9,582 bases of DNA from contig CAMOGR010000210.1 in assembly GCA_946614205.1 (NCBI GenBank), positions 1 to 9,582 on the forward strand, read 5' to 3'. Below, one piece after another: positions 5,727-9,582 of the stretch (position 1 is its first letter; every line of letters begins with the position of its first letter). The notes beneath the pieces were generated by a model. The model was not told the origin of the DNA, made no database searches, and saw only the letters and a program-made list of their open reading frames with translations. A program made the translations under genes and the position numbers. The DNA is from an uncultured Bacteroidales bacterium (GTDB taxonomy: Bacteria; Bacteroidota; Bacteroidia; Bacteroidales; UBA932).

Positions 5727-7649
5727 TTAGATAGTGCCGGGCACTGCAAAGTCGCTTCCTGCCGGGAGGGTGAATATCTGAGACAGGTCGGCTTTTATGT
5801 AGATGTCCACCTGACCGTCTGCAGGGTCAATTTGGATATTTGGAATGTCATCGTTCCCGTCACGGAGCCACAGGGGATAGAGCACTCCCTTGTTGCCGAT
5901 GAATCCTCCGTTAGGATTAAGTTCATTTGAGAATCCGACGCTGGTTCCTGGATTCCATGTGTTGTTGTAGATTTTAAAGACCATGGCGCCCCATCCGGGG
6001 ATTTTGCTGGCATTGCGCAGGACGTACCAGTCGTGATTGCTGGAAGATGCGAATTCCAGCGGGAAGTTCATGTCCCAGTTGTGGCCATTCAAGCCTCCTA
6101 CAATGTACAGCTGGCTCACGAGGTCTTCGCTCTCGAGCCTTTCAGGGATGCTGAAATCAGAACCGGCAGGGAGCACGAAAACTGTGCTCATATCGGTTTT
6201 CACATAAACGTCATAGCGTCCGGAAACGCCGGGATAGACGTCGAAGTCACAATTGTTGGAAGGCCTTGCGAACAAGCGTGTGTTGAGAGCGTGGCTGTAT
6301 TTGAACACTCCGCCGATCTGGTTGCTCCACTCACCGTTTTTGCGGAATTTTATGCTGAAATGCGGGTCTTCACCGGCGGCGCCGATGTTGACTACCCTCC
6401 ATTCGTTCTGTCCTTCGACGGCTTCAAGGAAGAAATCTGAAGCCCAATTGTCCTCCTGATGGAATCCTATAAGGGCATAGGCGTCGATTTCTTCGCCCGC
6501 AGCTGTGGCGGGGATATGGAATGCATTTCCGGCAGGCAGTGAGAACAATTGCCCTGAAGCGGGATTGTAATAGATGTCGAGTTCGGAACGATTGGTGAAA
6601 ATCTGAATGTCGTTGCCGTTGCCGTCATCGGCTACGGGGATCAGTGTCCCGACGATCTTCCTTTCGTTCGGAAGCGTGCTTCCTGTGTAAACGTCTCCGT
6701 CGCTTTTATAGAGTTTGAAAGATATCTGGCCGAGTGAGTGGGGGGCTACGCTTGCCTTGAACCAGCCCCAGTGTCCGTCGACTGCGGCAAACGGGACAAT
6801 GGAAGCCGTACCCCAGTCGTATTGTGTACCGCTGTAGGTGTAGTGGCCGATGAGGCTCTTGTCCGTCGTGGGAGGCGTGACTGTGAGGGCCTTGAGGATA
6901 TGAAGCGAACCGCGTTCGAGAGTCTTGTCGGAAGTTGTGGACTTTGAGAGCATGATGACGCTACCGTCGCCGACCGAAAGCGTATAGCTGTATGATCCTA
7001 CAGGTACGGGAACATAAACCGTGACGTTTGACTTTGCGGAATTTGAGAGTTCTATCTCAATGTCGCCGGAACCGTTGGATGCGAGGATGGCATCTTCGCC
7101 GTTGCCGTCTTTCCCAACTTCAAAAACGCCTCCGAGGGCTTTGGTGGACGATAATGTGAGCATGGTCGCCTCGGCGGGAACATCATTGACCGTGAGTTTG
7201 AGGAGTGATGCGAGATGGTCGAATTCAAGCACGGAACCGTTCGCCGTCGCTTTCATCGGGAAGGTTTTTCCTGCTGCTGCTACGGTCTGGGTGTAATCGG
7301 TGGGAAGTGCTATTGCGTTGGGGTTGGACGCTACGGCAATGGCGGCTGGATAATAAGCGGTCGTAAACACTGCTCCAGGGGTAGCCTGAGCTGTGAAATT
7401 GCCGTCGCCGGCCTCGGACTTGAATGTTACGAAAGTCCCGGCGGCTGAATTGAATACGGCAATCTCGTCCCCGGCGCTCCAAGAGAACTTGCCTTCGTCG
7501 GAAATGGTCGACTTGACATCTGCCGGGGGAAGTGTGGCAGTAAAGGAATAAGCGACGAGCCCACCTTCTTCGACAGGTAAGACTGCAGGCTCTTTGGCGC
7601 ATCCGGCTATAATTGCCAGAAGGGCGAGGATGGTTGGAAATTTCTTCAT
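5727..7649 (-). CDS. Fimbrillin-like/SusE-F-like multidomain surface lipoprotein
   Basis: This 640-residue paralog of the downstream esterase lipoprotein lacks a catalytic domain. It has a lipoprotein signal peptide with I-A-G-C and Cys17, and a fimbrillin/Mfa-like domain (about 30-257; F-S-W-S-A-G-D-E-I-A-V-F, F-T-T-A-Y-Y-P, H-L-A-S-L-L-K-L-T). Three tandem beta domains follow, at about 265-380, 391-502 and 514-637. Each ends in F-x-L-P-A-G-x-x-F-x-(I/V)-P. The second and third correspond to the two domains of the esterase protein; the first is more diverged and unique to this gene. The protein ends three residues after the last domain. By similarity to SusE/SusF it is inferred to be a surface glycan-binding protein, though the specificity cannot be read. 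The start is the ATG at 7649, 15 nt after the microprotein A stop. No sign of a decayed SGNH domain remains downstream. Confidence 0.85.
   Translation of the reverse strand: MKKFPTILALLAIIAGCAKEPAVLPVEEGGLVAYSFTATLPPADVKSTISDEGKFSWSAGDEIAVFNSAAGTFVTFKSEAGDGNFTAQATPGAVFTTAYYPAAIAVASNPNAIALPTDYTQTVAAAGKTFPMKATANGSVLEFDHLASLLKLTVNDVPAEATMLTLSSTKALGGVFEVGKDGNGEDAILASNGSGDIEIELSNSAKSNVTVYVPVPVGSYSYTLSVGDGSVIMLSKSTTSDKTLERGSLHILKALTVTPPTTDKSLIGHYTYSGTQYDWGTASIVPFAAVDGHWGWFKASVAPHSLGQISFKLYKSDGDVYTGSTLPNERKIVGTLIPVADDGNGNDIQIFTNRSELDIYYNPASGQLFSLPAGNAFHIPATAAGEEIDAYALIGFHQEDNWASDFFLEAVEGQNEWRVVNIGAAGEDPHFSIKFRKNGEWSNQIGGVFKYSHALNTRLFARPSNNCDFDVYPGVSGRYDVYVKTDMSTVFVLPAGSDFSIPERLESEDLVSQLYIVGGLNGHNWDMNFPLEFASSSNHDWYVLRNASKIPGWGAMVFKIYNNTWNPGTSVGFSNELNPNGGFIGNKGVLYPLWLRDGNDDIPNIQIDPADGQVDIYIKADLSQIFTLPAGSDFAVPGTI
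5739..6110 (-). repeat. Last beta domain of the 640-aa lipoprotein, duplicate copy 2
   Basis: This 124-residue domain is the partner of the copy at 3996-4370. Identity is patchy: almost perfect in two DNA stretches (5764-5810 and 5981-6040) and much lower between them. For comparison, a 60-base stretch of the N-terminal fimbrillin-like domain (7141-7200 against 5041-5100) differs at about 19 positions. Confidence 0.9.
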
Positions 7650-7664
7650 ATTATTAATTATCGA

Positions 7665-7793
7665 TTACCAAATTTCATTGTCAGTTACCAACATGTCTTC
7701 TCCATCACCGGAGGTCAGACTGTCAGCAAGCAGAAATGCTTCCGGCACGGATTCTACGGCCGAGATAGCGGGCAGGGAATAAGATAGCTTCAT
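7665..7793 (-). CDS. Small conserved-pattern microprotein A (42 aa), first gene of the operon
   Basis: This 42-residue ORF starts MKLSYSLPAIS and ends DMLVTDNEIW. It is the first gene of the minus-strand operon and sits 15 nt ahead of the 640-aa lipoprotein gene. It is too short for many gene callers. Support comes from its alignment with microprotein B: Y5, P8, S11, F20, S25-L26-x-S28-G29, then D33-M34-x-V36-x-x-N39-E40-x-W42. The spacing Y-to-S is 20 residues in both, and the last ten residues align without a gap. The protein is acidic at its C-terminus and has no signal peptide. Two copies kept in the same relative position suggest a function tied to the lipoprotein downstream: a translational leader, a chaperone-like partner or a precursor peptide. 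Which one is unknown. Confidence 0.68.
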   Translation of the reverse strand: MKLSYSLPAISAVESVPEAFLLADSLTSGDGEDMLVTDNEIW

Positions 7794-7974
7794 TGCGATT
7801 TATAGTGTTATTTGGGCCTTTGCCTGCAAGTTTAGGCTTTTTTTCACTATGTCTCGCCCAGGGTGCCTGAAATGTGGTGAATAAGTGGATGGCTATTTTG
7901 TGCATAATGCTTATATACAGTGAATTGACTGGTCGCTGCACTTGAAAAAAAGTGGTTGGAAATGTTGCGCTGAT

Positions 7975-8011
7975 TAGCCATTTTCTTTTTGAAATCAGTT
8001 ACTAATGGCTA
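7975..8011. repeat. Short inverted repeat around the regulator promoter
   Basis: TAGCCATT at 7975-7982 and AATGGCTA at 8004-8011 form an 8-bp perfect inverted repeat with a 21-bp spacer. The sequence ATGGCTAT also occurs at 7889-7896 as well as at 8005-8012. The arms flank the candidate -33 box and touch the -7 box of the regulator promoter, a layout typical of an operator. Eight-bp repeats can arise by chance, so this is only suggestive. Confidence 0.35.
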
Positions 8012-8017
8012 TATTCG
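7988..8017 (+). promoter_or_regulatory. Candidate Bacteroidetes-type promoter of the DUF6377 regulator
   Basis: TTTG at 7988-7991 and TATATTCG at 8010-8017 are separated by 18 nt. The Bacteroidetes sigma-ABfr consensus is TTTG, 19-21 nt, TAnnTTTG. The -7 box has one mismatch and the spacer is slightly short. Transcription would start about 15 nt before the ATG at 8039. Confidence 0.4.
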
Positions 8018-8038
8018 CACAGTACTATTTATTTAAGT

Positions 8039-9582
8039 ATGAGTTTCAGAAAGACTATATTGGAATTCTTCCCGGTGTGGGCGCTTGCATCGAGCCTGCT
8101 GTTCTCCTGCGCCGTGCCCGATGACAGCGGTTCGGAAGAGATACTCGGACGTTTGGATGGGATTCTGGCATCCAAAGATGTTTATGAAAATTATTTTCAC
8201 CAGAGGATTGCAGCGATAAAGGAACTCTCGACAATGGGAGGAGACTCTTACGTAATCAACAAGAGGATTGCGGATGCCTACTCCGCATATAACCTTGATT
8301 CAACCATTCTGTATCTCGAAAAGAATCTTGAACTGTCTCGTGCGGAGGGGGACGCAAGCCGCCTTTTTGAGACGCAGATGTTGATGGCTCGCGAATACGG
8401 GCGCGCAGGAGACTATTCCGATGCGCTCGAACTCGTCGAGAAGTACGACGATGTCCCTGTCGCCGATAATCTGGATTATTCGGTATATGAGGCGTTGTAT
8501 TACCTTTATGGCGAATTGGCGTATTATTCTTCCAACAAGCAGCAATGGTGGGACAAGAGGGCGCAGATAAGCGACATACTATTAACCAAAACGCCGGAGA
8601 ATTCTTATAGCCGTTATAACATTCTGCGAATCCAGGCTGAATCGAATCAGGATCACGAGGCGGCTCTCGGGTATGCCATGAAGGCCCTTGAAGTGTCCCC
8701 GATGGATTCGCGCCAATATGCCGAAGCATGTTTCTTCGTCGCATCATATCTTGATGACAAAGCAGGGAAAATCGAGTATTTCGCTCGCTCTGCCATGGCA
8801 GACGTGATGTGTGCCAACAAGGACTATGCTTCATTGCTGGAGCTTTCGACGCTTCTGTATGAGATGGGAGATACCGAGCGTGCGTTCAAGTATCTTGGCG
8901 ACCACTGCCTTCCGGACGCCCTCGTTTTCAATGGGAAACTTCGTCCCTGGCAGATTGCCCGCGTTTTCCCCGAGATAGAGAAAGCCTATGCTGAGAAAAA
9001 CTCAAGGGTGAATGCTATTATCCGCTTTCTCATGGCGGCCTCGCTTGTACTGCTGGCAGTCCTGGCATTGCTTATCTGGTCCATGAATAAGAGGCAGAAG
9101 GCATTGATGGCGGCCAGGGAAGAATTGCAGCGCTCCAAGGAGGATATAGAAAAGAGGAACAGCGTGCTGAGCCAGATGAATGACGAACTGCACGAGTCGA
9201 ACAAGGTGCGGCAGGAGTACATAATCCTGTTCCTGAAGTCCCTTTCAGAAATATTATCCCGGGACAGGACATACAAAAACCATGTCCTGAAATATCTCAA
9301 AAGAGGTCACGAGAAGTATCTGATTGAAGAAATTGAACTGAGTCAGCCCAATGAGGACATCCGGTCTTTCAACAAGATGTTCGATGATACATTCATCAAA
9401 CTGTACCCTACCTTCGTAGAGAAGTTCAATGCCCTGCTGCTTCCGGGGCAGCAGGAGGAACCGAAGGGCGGCGACCTGCTTACACCGGAAATGCGGGTCT
9501 TCGCCCTTATCAGACTGGGTATTACAGACTCAGTTCAGATAGCCTCCCTGCTTCACTATAGCCCCAACACAATTTACAATTA
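8039..9582 (+). CDS. DUF6377-type membrane-spanning TPR sensor/transcriptional regulator, partial
   Basis: The first 514 codons are visible and the frame is open at the right edge; family members usually end a few tens of residues further on. The N-terminus is a signal sequence with a lipobox-like L-F-S-C (Cys24). It is followed by an alpha-helical TPR-like periplasmic region (about 70-310; e.g. A-D-A-Y-S-A-Y-N-L-D-S-T-I-L-Y-L-E-K and L-Y-E-M-G-D-T-E-R-A-F-K-Y-L). A transmembrane segment lies at about 327-349, then K-R-Q-K and a coiled coil (about 353-395). The cytoplasmic domain ends in a LuxR-like helix-turn-helix at 482-514: L-T-P-E-M-R-V-F-A-L-I-R-L-G-I, then Q-I-A-S-L-L-H-Y-S-P-N-T-I-Y-N. 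This tail is the hallmark of DUF6377 proteins in Bacteroidetes. The divergent position next to a SusC/D operon suggests it senses a periplasmic glycan signal and controls that operon, which is inference. The start is the ATG at 8039, in a short leader after a candidate promoter. Confidence 0.88.
   Translation, partial: MSFRKTILEFFPVWALASSLLFSCAVPDDSGSEEILGRLDGILASKDVYENYFHQRIAAIKELSTMGGDSYVINKRIADAYSAYNLDSTILYLEKNLELSRAEGDASRLFETQMLMAREYGRAGDYSDALELVEKYDDVPVADNLDYSVYEALYYLYGELAYYSSNKQQWWDKRAQISDILLTKTPENSYSRYNILRIQAESNQDHEAALGYAMKALEVSPMDSRQYAEACFFVASYLDDKAGKIEYFARSAMADVMCANKDYASLLELSTLLYEMGDTERAFKYLGDHCLPDALVFNGKLRPWQIARVFPEIEKAYAEKNSRVNAIIRFLMAASLVLLAVLALLIWSMNKRQKALMAAREELQRSKEDIEKRNSVLSQMNDELHESNKVRQEYIILFLKSLSEILSRDRTYKNHVLKYLKRGHEKYLIEEIELSQPNEDIRSFNKMFDDTFIKLYPTFVEKFNALLLPGQQEEPKGGDLLTPEMRVFALIRLGITDSVQIASLLHYSPNTIYN

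Larger units (their letters stand above)
7794..8038 (+). promoter_or_regulatory. Divergent control region between the operon and its regulator
   Basis: This 245-bp AT-rich stretch has no convincing gene. It must hold the promoters for the minus-strand operon and for the plus-strand regulator. A candidate regulator promoter and a short inverted repeat are listed separately. For the minus-strand operon no good TAnnTTTG/TTTG pair was found upstream of 7793, which would fit a promoter that depends on an activator. Confidence 0.6.

Noticed and set aside
5699..5749. The 17-residue upstream extension of microprotein B
   Set aside because: It would overlap the end of the 640-aa lipoprotein gene, and the extension has no counterpart in microprotein A. 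The ATG at 5698 matches the start of the aligned region.
7823..7846. Possible plus-strand terminator (GCCT/AGGC stem followed by a T run) in the divergent region
   Set aside because: The stem is only 4 bp and no plus-strand gene lies upstream to be terminated.
7723..7941. 72-residue minus-strand ORF overlapping microprotein A in another frame
   Set aside because: It has no recognisable features, runs through the divergent control region, and the overlapping microprotein frame is supported by a paralog.
8256..9300. Minus-strand ORFs opposite the right-hand gene
   Set aside because: They are antisense to the continuous 514-codon DUF6377 frame, which has a clear domain order, while these have none.

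Overview
The window looks like part of a glycan-uptake (PUL-type) locus from a member of the Bacteroidales with a moderately high GC content. The signs are a SusC/SusD pair in tandem, Bacteroidetes-style lipoproteins, a DUF6377-type one-protein sensor/regulator, no Shine-Dalgarno-like start sites, and promoter-like matches to the Bacteroidetes -33/-7 consensus. The genus cannot be fixed from the sequence.

Layout. Everything left of about 7.8 kb is read on the minus strand. In transcription order it runs: a 42-aa microprotein (7793-7665); a 640-aa lipoprotein with an N-terminal fimbrillin-like domain and three tandem SusE/F-like beta domains (7649-5727); a second, related 48-aa microprotein (5698-5552); a 707-aa lipoprotein with the same N-terminal domain, two of the beta domains and a C-terminal SGNH/GDSL esterase (5546-3423); a perfect 16-bp inverted repeat (3398-3358); a SusC-like TonB-dependent transporter (3309-340); and the first 109 codons of a SusD-like lipoprotein, which runs off the left edge (327-1). 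On the plus strand, divergent from the microprotein, is the first 514 codons of a DUF6377 regulator (8039 to the right edge), separated by a 245-bp control region.

How it may work together (inference). SusC and SusD form the outer-membrane import gate for an oligosaccharide. The two surface lipoproteins probably bind the glycan, and one of them removes ester groups, most likely acetyl. The DUF6377 protein would sense a ligand in the periplasm through its TPR-like domain and switch on the divergent operon through its cytoplasmic helix-turn-helix. The SusC lacks the STN domain used by ECF-sigma/anti-sigma controlled systems, which fits control by the neighbouring regulator. No glycoside hydrolase lies in the window, so the substrate is unknown.

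The most notable feature is a duplicated two-gene unit, microprotein plus modular lipoprotein. It has been tandemly copied and then diversified by swapping or adding domains, with a near-identical DNA patch in the shared last beta domain. The microproteins are below the size most gene callers report, and both keep the pattern Y-x-x-P ... S-L-x-S-G ... D-M-x-V-x-x-(N/D)-E-x-W.
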